Assembly (NCBI GenBank): GCA_041655955.1
Contig: JBBAEN010000001.1
Coordinates: 62,001 to 126,000, forward strand
DNA from: Micavibrio_A sp041655955
GTDB taxonomy: Bacteria; Pseudomonadota; Alphaproteobacteria; Micavibrionales; Micavibrionaceae
Length of the DNA: 64,000 nucleotides
Direction: 5' to 3'
Part shown: positions 1-8,810 of the stretch, in pieces
Position numbering within the stretch: the stretch's first letter is position 1
How the letters are laid out: each line of letters starts with the position of its first letter
Translations under genes and position numbers: made by a program
The notes under the pieces: generated by a model
The model's database searches: none
The model's input: only the letters and a program-made list of their open reading frames with translations
What the model was told of the DNA's origin: nothing

Positions 1-299
1 AGAGATTTGGCAATTCCCGCAGGTGTCGGCACGGCAAAACGGGCGGGGTGGACGAAGGCAAAAAGCTCCAGCACGTCGAAAGCCGCAACATCACCCAGAT
101 CCAGCCGTCCCAGAGTATGCGGGGCATGGCATACAAGAATAGGTTGTCCCGCGATGATTTTCTTTGCAGCTATGTGGGAGAGTTCGGAAACTTCGCCGTC
201 CACGCTCAAAATATAGGCTTTCCGGGTGTTCGCATACACTGCCGGAATGGCGGGGATTTTAACCCTGTCTTGCTGGGGCTGCGCGGCTGTGCCTGTCAT
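1..299 (-). CDS. DinG-like ATP-dependent DNA helicase, N-terminal fragment (runs off the left edge)
   Basis: The minus strand is open from an ATG at 299 to the window edge and encodes about 99 residues with no stop. An in-frame TAG lies two codons upstream of the ATG, so this start is firm. Residues 75-95 read like the N-terminal region of alphaproteobacterial DinG/Rad3-type helicases (LELFAFVHPARF followed by VPTPAG), preceded by a CHAP segment and LGRLDLGD. These helicases unwind DNA in repair. The helicase motifs themselves lie outside the window, so the call rests on remembered family resemblance at the N-terminus only. A near-perfect palindrome overlaps the start codon. No Shine-Dalgarno sequence is obvious. 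Confidence 0.6.
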   Translation of the reverse strand, partial: MTGTAAQPQQDRVKIPAIPAVYANTRKAYILSVDGEVSELSHIAAKKIIAGQPILVCHAPHTLGRLDLGDVAAFDVLELFAFVHPARFAVPTPAGIAKS

Positions 300-317
300 A
301 TGCTATGCCATAGCATA
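299..317. promoter_or_regulatory. Perfect 9-bp inverted repeat at the start of the DinG-like gene
   Basis: TATGCTATG (299-307) and CATAGCATA (309-317) form a perfect inverted repeat around one base. It sits immediately upstream of, and touching, the start codon of the leftward helicase gene. It could be an operator or a translation-blocking hairpin. The function is inferred from position and symmetry only. Confidence 0.4.
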
Positions 318-359
318 GCTACAGTCCGTGGTACAAACGATCTGAGTCAAAAAAAAACC

Positions 360-1139
360 TTATCTAGCCAGGAGGACATGATAGAAATGGTATCCTCCCG
401 GCGGATTCAGGTCGCCTTCAAAGCAGCCTGTTTTTTTACCGGCTAGAAAATTCGTTGTATCATTTAACACGTTATTTCCTGTAAAAGTCCCGTTGAATGC
501 ATAGGGGGAAGTGTATCCATAGGCCGAATTGTCGTCTTTCGGCGGTTCATGCGATCCGGGATTAACATTGAGCATCTGGTTAATGCGTTTGCATGTTTCC
601 TTATTGAGATAGGGAAGCAGAATGACTATCTCGTTACACGCGGGCGTCGCGCACCATGTTCCAATGTTGACGATTCTCGATTGCGCGGAAAAGAACCAGT
701 CGCCATAACCGGCTTTTGCGTTTTGGGATTTGTCGAGCCATTCCGGTTTAACTTTTCTCCACGATATTCCGGCGCCGTTGGCATGAAACAGGTGGCATGT
801 TCTGTCCGTTGGTGAGCGGCTATTGTAAAAAAGGTCGGAAGCGTTTTCTGTTCCGTCTTTATTATGATCGTTCCAGAATGACAATTGGGTTTCACTGCAA
901 CCTTGCGCCATTAGCAGGTCTACGGCAGTCTTAATACCCGCAGCATATTTCAGTATTTCCGATGCATGGATAGAGGCTTTTTCCGCACTCCCCGTATCCT
1001 CGGACTGGCTGCCCGTATTGCTCATGAACATCGTCAGGGCGCCGAGCAGGAAAATGGCCAGAAGTATGTACCATAGGACGTTTCCGGCCTGTGTACCGGC
1101 TTTACTGGGCGCTTGATTTTTCATAGGGTTTCGGGCCAT
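360..1139 (-). CDS. Membrane-anchored pilin-like protein of unknown function
   Basis: The product is about 259 residues. I chose ATG 1139 because GGAG lies 7 bases upstream; an ATG at 1151 is also in frame. Residues about 18-40 form one strongly hydrophobic segment (GNVLWYILLAIFLLGAL) after a short basic N-terminus, followed by a large polar domain. That layout resembles type IV pilin or pseudopilin-like proteins, but no prepilin peptidase site is clear. The exported part has at least six cysteines (GCSE, TCHL, WCATPAC, TCKR, GCFE), suggesting periplasmic disulfides. It is divergent from lysS, 42 bp away. I do not recognise a named family. Confidence 0.6.
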   Translation of the reverse strand: MARNPMKNQAPSKAGTQAGNVLWYILLAIFLLGALTMFMSNTGSQSEDTGSAEKASIHASEILKYAAGIKTAVDLLMAQGCSETQLSFWNDHNKDGTENASDLFYNSRSPTDRTCHLFHANGAGISWRKVKPEWLDKSQNAKAGYGDWFFSAQSRIVNIGTWCATPACNEIVILLPYLNKETCKRINQMLNVNPGSHEPPKDDNSAYGYTSPYAFNGTFTGNNVLNDTTNFLAGKKTGCFEGDLNPPGGYHFYHVLLAR

Positions 1140-1181
1140 AAATAACTCCATACTTCAATATTTTAGCATAGAATTGCCGCC

Positions 1182-2681
1182 ATGACACAAGCAGAAGCAA
1201 AAAAAGAGTCCCTGTCCACCAATCCCCGTGAGGCGCGGGAGCAAAAGCTGGTCGGGCTTAAGGCCCGCGGGCTGGATCCGTATCCGCATAAATTCAACCG
1301 ATCCCATCAGGCGCAGGAACTTCAGGAAAAATATGCCGCGCTTGAAAACGGCGTGGAGACCGAAGACGCCGTTGCAGTCGCGGGCCGCATCATGGCGATG
1401 CGCAATAACGGGATGTTTTTGGACATGCAGGACGCTTCGGGAAAAATACAGGTTTTCTGCCATAAGGATTCCATGAGCGCGGAAGAATTATCCAAGCTCG
1501 AATTATTCGATATCGGCGATATCGTAGGAGCGGCAGGCACTATCCGCCGGACGCCGCGCGGGGAATTGTCGGTGCGCGCAAAGGATGTCACGATGCTGTG
1601 CAAAACCTTGTTGCCGCTCCCGGAAAAATATCATGGGCTGACCGATATAGAACAGCGCTACCGCCAGCGCTATCTCGATCTCATCATGAACGAGGAGAGC
1701 CGCGATACTTTGCGCAAGCGCTCTAAAATCGTATCGTTCATTCGTAGATATATGGATGATCTCGGCGCTATCGAGGTGGAAACGCCGGTGCTCAGCCCCA
1801 TTCTCGGCGGCGCGAATGCACGGCCTTTCGTCACGCATCATAACGCGCTGGACGCAGATTTCTATTTGCGCATCGCGACCGAATTGCCGCTGAAACGCCT
1901 TATCGTCGGGGGGCTTGCGGATGCCGTTTTTGAAATTGGCCGCCTGTTCCGCAATGAAGGGATTTCCATCAAGCATAATCCCGAATTCACGACGATCGAA
2001 GGCTATCATTCCTATATGGATTATAACGACATTATGGAGCTGACGGAAAACTTGATCCGTCAATGCTGCCTTGCCGTGAACGGCACGTTGCAGGTGCAGA
2101 TGGGCGAAAATCTTATCGACTATGAAAAGCCTTTTGCGCGCAAATCCATGTTGGAGCTTGTGGAGGAGGCGACAGGCGTCGATTTCCTGAAATATGAAAC
2201 GCCTGCCGAAGCCCGCCACGCCGCAAAAAATCTCGGCGTGCATACGGAAAGCTTTGCAAGCTGGGGCGATGTCGTCGCCGCCGTTTTTGATGAAAAGGTG
2301 GAACATACGCTGATCCAGCCGATCCATGTGACCGACACGCCGATGGATATCTCCCCGCTGGCCAAGGTTCACCGGGACAATCCGCGCCTTGTCGAACGGT
2401 TCGAAACCTATATCAATGGCTGGGAGATCGTGAACGCGTTTTCAGAGCTGAATGATCCGAAAATCCAGCTTGCGCGGTTCGAGGATCAGGTTGCGCAAAA
2501 AGAAAAAGGTGATGAGGAAGCCCAGATGCTCGACGACGACTATGTCACGGCGCTGGAATACGGTCTGCCGCCGACAGGCGGATGGGGCATGGGGATCGAC
2601 CGGCTTTCCATGCTGCTCACCGGATCGCACAATATCCGCGACGTCATCGCTTTCCCGACATTGAAGCCGAAAAAGGATTGA
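1182..2681 (+). CDS. lysS: Lysine--tRNA ligase, class II
   Basis: This cytoplasmic enzyme charges tRNA-Lys with lysine using ATP. The 499 residues match the usual length of bacterial LysS. An OB-fold anticodon-binding region spans roughly residues 65-150. Class II motif 2 is visible as FRNEG near residue 255 with ITIEGY-type sequence after it (TTIEGYHSY), and motif 3 as GMGIDRL near residue 470. The ATG at 1182 has no strong Shine-Dalgarno sequence, and the intergenic space to the divergent pilin-like gene is only 42 bp. A small unknown gene and a TrpF-like gene follow closely on the same strand, so the three probably form one transcript. Confidence 0.97.
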   Translation: MTQAEAKKESLSTNPREAREQKLVGLKARGLDPYPHKFNRSHQAQELQEKYAALENGVETEDAVAVAGRIMAMRNNGMFLDMQDASGKIQVFCHKDSMSAEELSKLELFDIGDIVGAAGTIRRTPRGELSVRAKDVTMLCKTLLPLPEKYHGLTDIEQRYRQRYLDLIMNEESRDTLRKRSKIVSFIRRYMDDLGAIEVETPVLSPILGGANARPFVTHHNALDADFYLRIATELPLKRLIVGGLADAVFEIGRLFRNEGISIKHNPEFTTIEGYHSYMDYNDIMELTENLIRQCCLAVNGTLQVQMGENLIDYEKPFARKSMLELVEEATGVDFLKYETPAEARHAAKNLGVHTESFASWGDVVAAVFDEKVEHTLIQPIHVTDTPMDISPLAKVHRDNPRLVERFETYINGWEIVNAFSELNDPKIQLARFEDQVAQKEKGDEEAQMLDDDYVTALEYGLPPTGGWGMGIDRLSMLLTGSHNIRDVIAFPTLKPKKD

Positions 2682-2685
2682 TGCC

Positions 2686-2937
2686 ATGGCCGCTGCAAAC
2701 ACGCTGGACAAAATCAAGGAAGAGATTTACGCCGCCATTCATAATGATAATGAGGGGCTGGACGAGGCGCTCAGGGCGCTGAAGGAAGAATTGAAGGCGC
2801 AAGGCACGAAAGAAGCCGTCTTCGCGCCTGAAAGGCTTGCCCAGAATAACCGTCAGGGCCGCCAGATGATGAAGTCCTACTTTAAAAAGCGCGGCGTTAT
2901 CGTGAAATTCGACAAGAGCGGCGAAGACGGCGCCTAG
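2686..2937 (+). CDS. Small conserved-looking protein of unknown function
   Basis: An 83-residue soluble, charged, mostly helical protein begins 5 bp after the lysS stop. The AAGGA at the end of lysS is spaced about 8 bases from its ATG, and a TrpF-like gene follows 9 bp downstream, so it lies inside a compact operon. The C-terminal half is basic (RLAQNNRQGRQMMKSYF, then KKRG). There is no signal peptide, membrane segment or motif that I recognise. Its coding status is supported by operon packing and codon usage like that of its neighbours. Confidence 0.65.
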   Translation: MAAANTLDKIKEEIYAAIHNDNEGLDEALRALKEELKAQGTKEAVFAPERLAQNNRQGRQMMKSYFKKRGVIVKFDKSGEDGA

Positions 2938-2946
2938 GCGGGACTG

Positions 2947-3612
2947 ATGGAGCCTTTCATCAAGGTTTGCGGCGTGCGGAATGGTGACGAGGCTCTGGGC
3001 GCGGCCCTTGCCGGGGCCAATACGATTGGCCTTCTTATGGGCCTTACCCATCTCGCGGAAGACGGGATTACGCCGCAGGCGGGAAAGAAAATCGTTGCCG
3101 CCCTGCCTGATACCATCCGCACAGTGATGGTCACGCATCTTCTCGATGCCGGTGAAATCGCCTCTATTGCCGGAATAGCCGGTGTCGGCGCCGTGCAAAT
3201 CCATGATGACCTTCCGGTGGAAGAGATTATAAAACTGCGCGGCCTGATGCCTGCGGCGGAGCTGATAAAAACCGTCCACGTCACGGGCGAAGAGGCCATC
3301 GGCGCGGCGTGCGAATATGAACCTTATGTTGATATGATTTTGCTGGATTCGCGCACGGCGGACAGGCTGGGCGGAACGGGTATGGTGCATGACTGGGCCG
3401 TCAGCCGCGCGATCGTCGAACGCGTTTCCGTGCCTGTCATTCTTGCGGGCGGGCTCAATCCGGACAATATCAACCGCGCGATTGCCGAGGTGGCTCCTGC
3501 GGGCATTGACGCCAATTCGGGGCTGGAACATCCGGACGGCAGCAAGGACTTTGAAAAGATAAGGCTGTTTGCGCAAGCCGGGAAAAACTGCCGTTATAAT
3601 AAAACCGGCTAA
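2947..3612 (+). CDS. TrpF-like phosphoribosylanthranilate isomerase paralogue
   Basis: The product is a 221-residue (beta/alpha)8 barrel of the PRA isomerase family. Recognisable elements are KVCGV at residues 6-10 with the catalytic cysteine, VQIHD near 82-86, ILLDS near 132 with the presumed acid aspartate, GGTG near 140, LAGGLNPDN near 165 and KDFEKI near 200. In the canonical enzyme a phosphate-site SPR segment follows strand 2 and VQLHG strand 4. Here these read HLAED and VQIHD, and VTHL replaces VFV. No trpA or trpB is next to it. It may be a true TrpF, but the substitutions and the lysS context suggest a paralogue with another sugar-phosphate substrate. Its last 4 bp overlap the convergent gene. 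Confidence 0.75.
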   Translation: MEPFIKVCGVRNGDEALGAALAGANTIGLLMGLTHLAEDGITPQAGKKIVAALPDTIRTVMVTHLLDAGEIASIAGIAGVGAVQIHDDLPVEEIIKLRGLMPAAELIKTVHVTGEEAIGAACEYEPYVDMILLDSRTADRLGGTGMVHDWAVSRAIVERVSVPVILAGGLNPDNINRAIAEVAPAGIDANSGLEHPDGSKDFEKIRLFAQAGKNCRYNKTG

Positions 3613-4019
3613 TAATCCAGATCGTTCCCGCGCTGTATATTTTCCGGCAGGATAAAATTGCGCCTGATATAAATTCCGGCGGTGGCTGCGGCGAAGGCGG
3701 CGGCGTAGGGCGCCAGCGCCGATGTTTCATTGGCGGCATATCCGGCAACGACACCGGCGGCTGCGGCAGGCATCACAAAGAGTGCGTTTGATTTATGGTG
3801 ATTTTGCTTGAACACATTGCCGATGGCTACCCCCATCACGGCGCCGAGTGCCGCATGGTTGAAAATATTTCCAGATAAAGCCAGCGGCCTTGCAAGAAAT
3901 CCGGTCGCATTCACCGCTTTTTCCAGATGGTCGATTGCCCCGACCGTGAACAGCATAGTGCTGGCAGGAAACTGGACATAGTCGAACAGGCCGATGAGGC
4001 GTTTTCTTATCATACTCAT
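3609..4019 (-). CDS. Small multi-pass membrane protein, unknown function
   Basis: This 136-residue protein has three or four hydrophobic segments (about 12-35, 50-68, 78-95 and 100-118) separated by short polar loops, ending in a charged tail with RRNF. The sequence is rich in Ala and Gly. No domain is recognised. The gene lies 18 bp downstream of the nitroreductase gene on the same strand, which suggests co-transcription. Its stop overlaps the end of the convergent TrpF-like gene by 4 bp. Confidence 0.6.
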   Translation of the reverse strand: MSMIRKRLIGLFDYVQFPASTMLFTVGAIDHLEKAVNATGFLARPLALSGNIFNHAALGAVMGVAIGNVFKQNHHKSNALFVMPAAAAGVVAGYAANETSALAPYAAAFAAATAGIYIRRNFILPENIQRGNDLDY

Positions 4020-4037
4020 TACGGGAACTATAAGACC

Positions 4038-4667
4038 CTAAAAGCCCCTTTCGGGCAAGCCTATTCCGGCCTTGCCATAGGCGTCGCCCTTGTTCGGCGT
4101 GTAATCTTCTGTCCATGCACTCACAATCGCGGGCAGGGCGGGGCGCTCGCGCTCGTCCTGTTCTTGGGTCGCCGTGCCGATATAGATGAATCCGGCGATA
4201 ATATCGCGCTCATCGCATTGCAGGGCATTGCGGACTTTTGCGTTAAAGGCCGGCCAGCCCGTGACCCAGTTCGTGCCATAGCCCAAGCCATTGGCGGCAA
4301 GGCAAAGATTGTGGCACGCGGCGCCCGCGGACAGGAATTGCTCCCACTGAGGGATCTTGCTTTCCTTGACGCGGGAAATTGCGGCGATAACGAGCGGTGC
4401 GCGCAAGAATTTTTCCGCCTCAAGATCGAGCTTGGCGGGGGCGGCGTCCGGATCTTCGAGCAAATAAGCGTCCCGCAGGACGGCGCCGAATTTTTCGCGG
4501 GCCTCGCCTTCAAATGTCACGAACCACCACGGGGCAAGCTTGCCGTGATCGGGGACACGGGCCGCTATGGCGAGAATGTCTTCAAGCTGCCGCGCATCCG
4601 GGCCGGGGGCTGAAAGATATTTGATGGCCGCCGAACGGCGGGTCTTTAAAAACGAGCATATATCCAT
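4038..4667 (-). CDS. Nitroreductase family protein (YdjA-like)
   Basis: This is a 209-residue FMN-dependent NAD(P)H oxidoreductase-like protein. The N-terminal RRSAAIKYL and the PDHGKLAPWWF segment near residue 39 correspond to the FMN phosphate-binding region of YdjA-type nitroreductases. GAACHNLCLAANGLGYGTNW near residue 115 is the typical dimer and FMN helix. The length is close to that of the short YdjA subgroup. The physiological substrate cannot be told from sequence. It precedes the small membrane protein gene and probably shares its transcript. No strong ribosome-binding site is seen. Confidence 0.85.
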   Translation of the reverse strand: MDICSFLKTRRSAAIKYLSAPGPDARQLEDILAIAARVPDHGKLAPWWFVTFEGEAREKFGAVLRDAYLLEDPDAAPAKLDLEAEKFLRAPLVIAAISRVKESKIPQWEQFLSAGAACHNLCLAANGLGYGTNWVTGWPAFNAKVRNALQCDERDIIAGFIYIGTATQEQDERERPALPAIVSAWTEDYTPNKGDAYGKAGIGLPERGF

Positions 4668-4781
4668 ATTTTACGCTTAAACCGCCGGGCGGATAAAAGC
4701 AACCACTGCGTTTTGCGGTGAACGCCCATAAGGGGGATTGTCCCGCCCGTCCCGTACGGCGTAAAATAACGGCGGCAAGTA

Positions 4782-6263
4782 TCAGTTTCCGGTAAATGGG
4801 CCTTTATAGTCTTTCCAGCGTGCGGGGCGGTCTTCGGCGGGGACTGCCGCCCATCCGCGATTGAGAACGTCGAGCGCCGGATCAAGGAAGACGCCGTCAT
4901 CCATATAGAGTTCGCCATCCAGATACATCTTCCCGCCATGGCCGTAAAGCATGGTTGTGATGTCCCAGTGATCGATGCTTCGGTTGCCGTTATCGACATA
5001 AACAGGCTCGCCCAGATAATCCGTCATCGTATAGGCAGCGCCGAGAGCGAGGTGGAAGCTCCCGCCGATTTTCTCGACCAGCAGCCCGTTAATAACGTGG
5101 CATTTCAAATGCGGGTTCGTGCCGATGCCAAGCTCGCCGACAAAGCGGTTGCCTTCGTCGCGCGCGAGGAATTTTTCAAACACGTCCGCGCCCGAATCCG
5201 CCGTAAAGGCTTCTATCCGCCCGTCCTTGAAATTCAGGGTAAGGTTCGTAATGACGCTGCCCTTATCGCCCTTGGGGTTGAATTTGCCTTTTGCGACGAT
5301 AACGCCGTTGACGCTGTCCCGGCGGGGGGCTGAAAACACTTCCGATCCCGGCACGTTCCTGAGGGCAAGGGAATTGCAAAAGGTGAAATGCTTACCGTTT
5401 TCATCCACCAATTCCATCGAAACATCCGTCCCGTCATTGTTGGTAAAGCGGACATGCGCCGCCTTGTTCAGCTTTTTGATGAGATGAAGGTGCGCTTGCG
5501 AAATCAATTCGTCCGGCTGATCCGCCATGTCGAAATGGAGCTGTAAATATTCCGGCAAGGGAATGCCGTCCAGCTCGGCATCCAGCGCGGTCGGGAAATA
5601 GGTGAGGGTGAAAATAATTTCTCCCGCCCCCGTCTTTTTGGCATAGGGACGCATAAGGGAATCAAAGAATTTTGCTTTTTCCCCGTCTGCGGGGACGGGG
5701 GAAGGCGGCATCGTGTTCGGCATCACCGTTACGCGGTTGGTGACGCCGCCGAAGATCCCGATGCGGTATTCCGCGTAAGATTTTAGCCCGGCCTCACCGG
5801 CATGGCTGGTCAAGAGCCGCGAAAAATCCGTATCCGGCACGTCGATATGGAAGGGGATTCCGCGCTTCCATAGATCCGCTATCATGAAATGCGCGATGCG
5901 CCCTGCATGATAGCCGATGGTAAAATGCACTTCCGCCCCGTCCTGTACGAGAACGAGAAGTTTTTTCGCCATGGATTCTTGCAAATCATCTTCCAGATCG
6001 ATAGGGGCCAGATCCGTAAATTTCTTTGGCGCGTATTGGATGAAGGCCGCCCGGAAAGCATCGTCATCCGCAAGCCCGGCCTTATAGATAGCAACGATCC
6101 GTTGCGCAAGCTGGGCCGCCTCGACCGCCGCCGCGCCGTCCGCATAGGGCTGTTTCAGCAATTCCAGCGCATAGGCGGCCTCGGTGACGAAGAGCCCGCC
6201 GGAGATCTCCCCCAGAGCATCCGCCAAATCTTCAAATTTCGGGCTTAAATCCTTGATAATCAT
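4782..6263 (-). CDS. M29-family aminopeptidase
   Basis: A 493-residue metallo-aminopeptidase of the AmpS/AmpT (peptidase M29) family removes N-terminal residues from peptides in the cytoplasm. Family metal-site motifs are visible: NVPGSEVF near residue 303, GELGIGTNP near 376, HLALG near 403, and IDHWD near 430, supplying the Glu, Glu, His and His/Asp ligands. The length is somewhat above the roughly 410 residues of thermophilic members because of an extended N-terminal domain. The gene is divergent from uvrB, with 104 bp between the preferred start codons. Confidence 0.88.
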   Translation of the reverse strand: MIIKDLSPKFEDLADALGEISGGLFVTEAAYALELLKQPYADGAAAVEAAQLAQRIVAIYKAGLADDDAFRAAFIQYAPKKFTDLAPIDLEDDLQESMAKKLLVLVQDGAEVHFTIGYHAGRIAHFMIADLWKRGIPFHIDVPDTDFSRLLTSHAGEAGLKSYAEYRIGIFGGVTNRVTVMPNTMPPSPVPADGEKAKFFDSLMRPYAKKTGAGEIIFTLTYFPTALDAELDGIPLPEYLQLHFDMADQPDELISQAHLHLIKKLNKAAHVRFTNNDGTDVSMELVDENGKHFTFCNSLALRNVPGSEVFSAPRRDSVNGVIVAKGKFNPKGDKGSVITNLTLNFKDGRIEAFTADSGADVFEKFLARDEGNRFVGELGIGTNPHLKCHVINGLLVEKIGGSFHLALGAAYTMTDYLGEPVYVDNGNRSIDHWDITTMLYGHGGKMYLDGELYMDDGVFLDPALDVLNRGWAAVPAEDRPARWKDYKGPFTGN

Positions 6264-6287
6264 GCTCCAAGAATAACGGATTCCGGA

Positions 6288-6316
6288 TTGTTTACAACGG
6301 CTTGTTTCGCTATATA
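6288..6316 (+). promoter_or_regulatory. Candidate sigma-70-type promoter of uvrB
   Basis: TTGTTT (6288-6293) and TATATA (6311-6316) are separated by 17 bp. Transcription would begin near 6323, which excludes the open-frame start at 6302 and supports ATG 6368 with a short leader, or ATG 6326 leaderless. No alphaproteobacterial LexA box (GTTC-N7-GTTC) is visible here. Confidence 0.4.
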
Positions 6317-6367
6317 TTCCTTCTTATGCGCGGCGCGGTAGAGATAAATCAGGCTGCGAGTGTCCCT

Positions 6368-8467
6368 ATGGAGAACTCGCCCCCCTTTAAAATCCATTCG
6401 GACTTTCAGCCGGCGGGGGATCAGCCTGCCGCGATCGCCAAGCTTGTCGAGGGGCTGGAGGCGGGGCTGTCCGATCAAGTGCTGCTCGGCGTGACCGGCT
6501 CCGGCAAGACCTTTACCATGGCGCATCTGATTGAACGCACGCAGCGCCCCGCGCTCATCCTCGCGCCGAACAAGACGCTGGCGGCGCAGCTTTATGGCGA
6601 GATGAAAGCCTTCTTTCCCGAAAACGCCGTGGAATATTTCGTGTCCTATTACGATTATTACCAGCCGGAAGCCTATGTTCCGCGCACCGACACCTTCATC
6701 GAAAAGGATTCTTCGATTAACGAGCAAATCGACCGGATGCGCCACGCCGCGACCCGCGCGATTTTTGAACGCAAGGACGTGGTGATCGTCGCTTCCGTTT
6801 CCTGCATTTACGGCATCGGCTCGAAAGAGGACTATCAGGCGATGACGGTCGATATCCGCAAGGGCGACCGGCTCGACCGGCAGCAGCTTATCGCCCAGCT
6901 TGTAACGCTCCAGTACAAGCGCAACGATATGAGTTTCGAGCGCGGGACGTTCCGCGTGCGCGGCGATACGGTGGAATTATTCCCCTCGCACATGGAAGAT
7001 TCGGCGTGGCGCTTTTCCCTCTTTGGCGATGAAATAGAAGACATCGTCGAATTCGACGCGTTGACGGGGGAGAAACAGGCGCGGATGGAAGGGGTTCGGA
7101 TTTACGCGAACAGCCACTATATCACGCCCGGCCCGACCATGGCGCAGGCCATCAAGAACATCCAGAACGACATGAAGGAGCGCGTCGCGTGGTTCGAGCG
7201 TGAGAACAAGCTTTTGGAAGCGCAGCGGCTCCAGCAGCGCACCCAGTTCGATATCGAAATGCTGCTGGCGGCCGGCGTGTGCCCCGGCATTGAAAATTAT
7301 TCACGCTATCTGACGGGCCGCGCGCCCGGCGAGGCGCCGCCGACGCTTATCGAATATCTTCCGCAAGACGCGCTTATCATCCTCGATGAAAGCCATGTGA
7401 TGGTTCCGCAATTGCGGGCCATGTATAATGGCGACCGCGCGCGAAAGCAGACGCTCGTCGATTACGGTTTCCGCGTTCCGGCGGCGCTCGACAACAGGCC
7501 GCTGAAATTCGAGGAATTCAACGCGATGCGCGGACAGATCGTTTATGTGTCCGCAACGCCCGGCCCCTATGAGCTGGAGCAAACAGGCGGTGATTTCGCG
7601 GAGCAGGTCGTCCGCCCGACAGGGCTTATCGATCCGCCCGTGGAGATCCGTCCGACGGAGCATCAGGTCGATGATTTGATGAGCGAATGTCGCATCGTCG
7701 CGGAAAAGGGCGGGCGCATCCTTGTGACCGTCCTGACGAAGAAAATGGCCGAGGCGCTGACGGAATATCTTCAGGAAAACAACGTGCGCGTGCGCTATAT
7801 GCACTCGGACATCGACACGCTGGAGCGGATCGAAATCATGCGCGATTTGCGCATGGGGGAATTCGACGTGCTGGTCGGCATCAATCTTTTGCGCGAAGGG
7901 CTCGATATTCCCGAATGTATGCTGGTCGCCATTCTGGACGCCGACAAGGAAGGCTATCTGCGTTCCAAAACCTCGCTGATCCAGACAATCGGGCGGGCCG
8001 CGCGCAATGTCGATGGCCGCGTAATTCTCTATGCCGATGTGATGACGAAATCCATGACGGCGGCGATAGAGGAAACGGATCGCCGCCGCGAAAAGCAGGT
8101 CGCCTATAATACGGAACACGGCATCACGCCCGCATCGGTGAAAAAGAATATTTCCCTGGCCCTGAACTCCGTGTTCGAGCGCGCTGATTATATGGAAGTG
8201 CAAAGGAGCTATAGGGGGCTTGCCGAAGACGATCAGGCCGCGTTTGAAAGCCCCGCATCCTTCCAAAAACATATCAGGCAGCTTGAGGATAAAATGCGTA
8301 AAGCCGCCTCCGATCTTGAATTCGAGGAAGCGGCCAGCATCCGTGATCAAATCCGCAAGCTGGAGGCAATGGATCTCGGTCTTGCCGGTAGTTTTACGGA
8401 ATGTCCCGCTTCGGGAAGAAAATCCGGTTCGGGCAATAAAAAGATGCGTGTCAACCGGCGGCTTTAG
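6368..8467 (+). CDS. uvrB: Excinuclease ABC subunit B
   Basis: UvrB is the damage-verification helicase of nucleotide excision repair, loaded by UvrA and partner of UvrC. From ATG 6368 it has 699 residues. The P-loop GVTGSGKT is near residue 40, the beta-hairpin region YYDYYQPEAY near 90, SVSCIYG near 140, DESHV near 338, and a C-terminal UVR domain (DKMRKAASDLEFEEAASIRD) near 640-665 contacts UvrC. The frame is open upstream to 6302 and 6326, but a likely promoter occupies that region, so I prefer 6368, where conserved sequence begins soon after. uvrC lies 13 kb away on the same strand. Confidence 0.97.
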   Translation: MENSPPFKIHSDFQPAGDQPAAIAKLVEGLEAGLSDQVLLGVTGSGKTFTMAHLIERTQRPALILAPNKTLAAQLYGEMKAFFPENAVEYFVSYYDYYQPEAYVPRTDTFIEKDSSINEQIDRMRHAATRAIFERKDVVIVASVSCIYGIGSKEDYQAMTVDIRKGDRLDRQQLIAQLVTLQYKRNDMSFERGTFRVRGDTVELFPSHMEDSAWRFSLFGDEIEDIVEFDALTGEKQARMEGVRIYANSHYITPGPTMAQAIKNIQNDMKERVAWFERENKLLEAQRLQQRTQFDIEMLLAAGVCPGIENYSRYLTGRAPGEAPPTLIEYLPQDALIILDESHVMVPQLRAMYNGDRARKQTLVDYGFRVPAALDNRPLKFEEFNAMRGQIVYVSATPGPYELEQTGGDFAEQVVRPTGLIDPPVEIRPTEHQVDDLMSECRIVAEKGGRILVTVLTKKMAEALTEYLQENNVRVRYMHSDIDTLERIEIMRDLRMGEFDVLVGINLLREGLDIPECMLVAILDADKEGYLRSKTSLIQTIGRAARNVDGRVILYADVMTKSMTAAIEETDRRREKQVAYNTEHGITPASVKKNISLALNSVFERADYMEVQRSYRGLAEDDQAAFESPASFQKHIRQLEDKMRKAASDLEFEEAASIRDQIRKLEAMDLGLAGSFTECPASGRKSGSGNKKMRVNRRL

Positions 8468-8482
8468 GCGCGCTTAAAGCCG
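8459..8482 (+). terminator. Hairpin at the uvrB stop, weak terminator candidate
   Basis: CGGCTTTA (8459-8466) pairs with TAAAGCCG (8475-8482) around an 8-base loop, overlapping the uvrB stop codon. Only a weak T-rich tract follows, so termination would be inefficient or factor-dependent. Confidence 0.35.
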
Positions 8483-8810
8483 GGATTATTGTCCTGTTTG
8501 TTTCAGTTCTGTTTCATTTTTGTAGCGCCGGAACCGAATGTTTTTCATGCGGGTTGGCAAAGCATGATGAGGACATTATCCAACAACAACCGTAACAACC
8601 GTAACAGCCATAATGGTTTATCCGGCACGGGCCGCCTGTCCGGCGCCTTATTGCCCGCTGTATCGAGATGTTTTTTTGCGGCGCTGATTTTCTGCACGGC
8701 CTATCTGACGACAATCACCGTGAATATATAGGTATAACTATACTATAAGGGGGCGGGCGATCTTTATGGCGGGGATTTTATCCGGCGCTCAAATCCCGGT
8801 GACGGGCCGA
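8468..8810. other. Gene-poor spacer between uvrB and the cold-shock gene
   Basis: I see no convincing gene here. A 55-codon frame from ATG 8564 to 8731 is Asn/Arg-rich at the start and hydrophobic at the end (CFFAALIFCTAYL), but it lacks a ribosome-binding site. A 9-bp unit AACCGTAAC is repeated in tandem at 8588-8596 and 8597-8605, with a degenerate third copy (AGCCATAAT) to 8614. The rest is AT-rich compared with the flanks. Confidence 0.4.

Noticed and set aside
6302..6367. Upstream extension of uvrB to 6302
   Set aside because: A likely promoter (TTGTTT-17-TATATA) occupies these bases, and the encoded residues are not UvrB-like.
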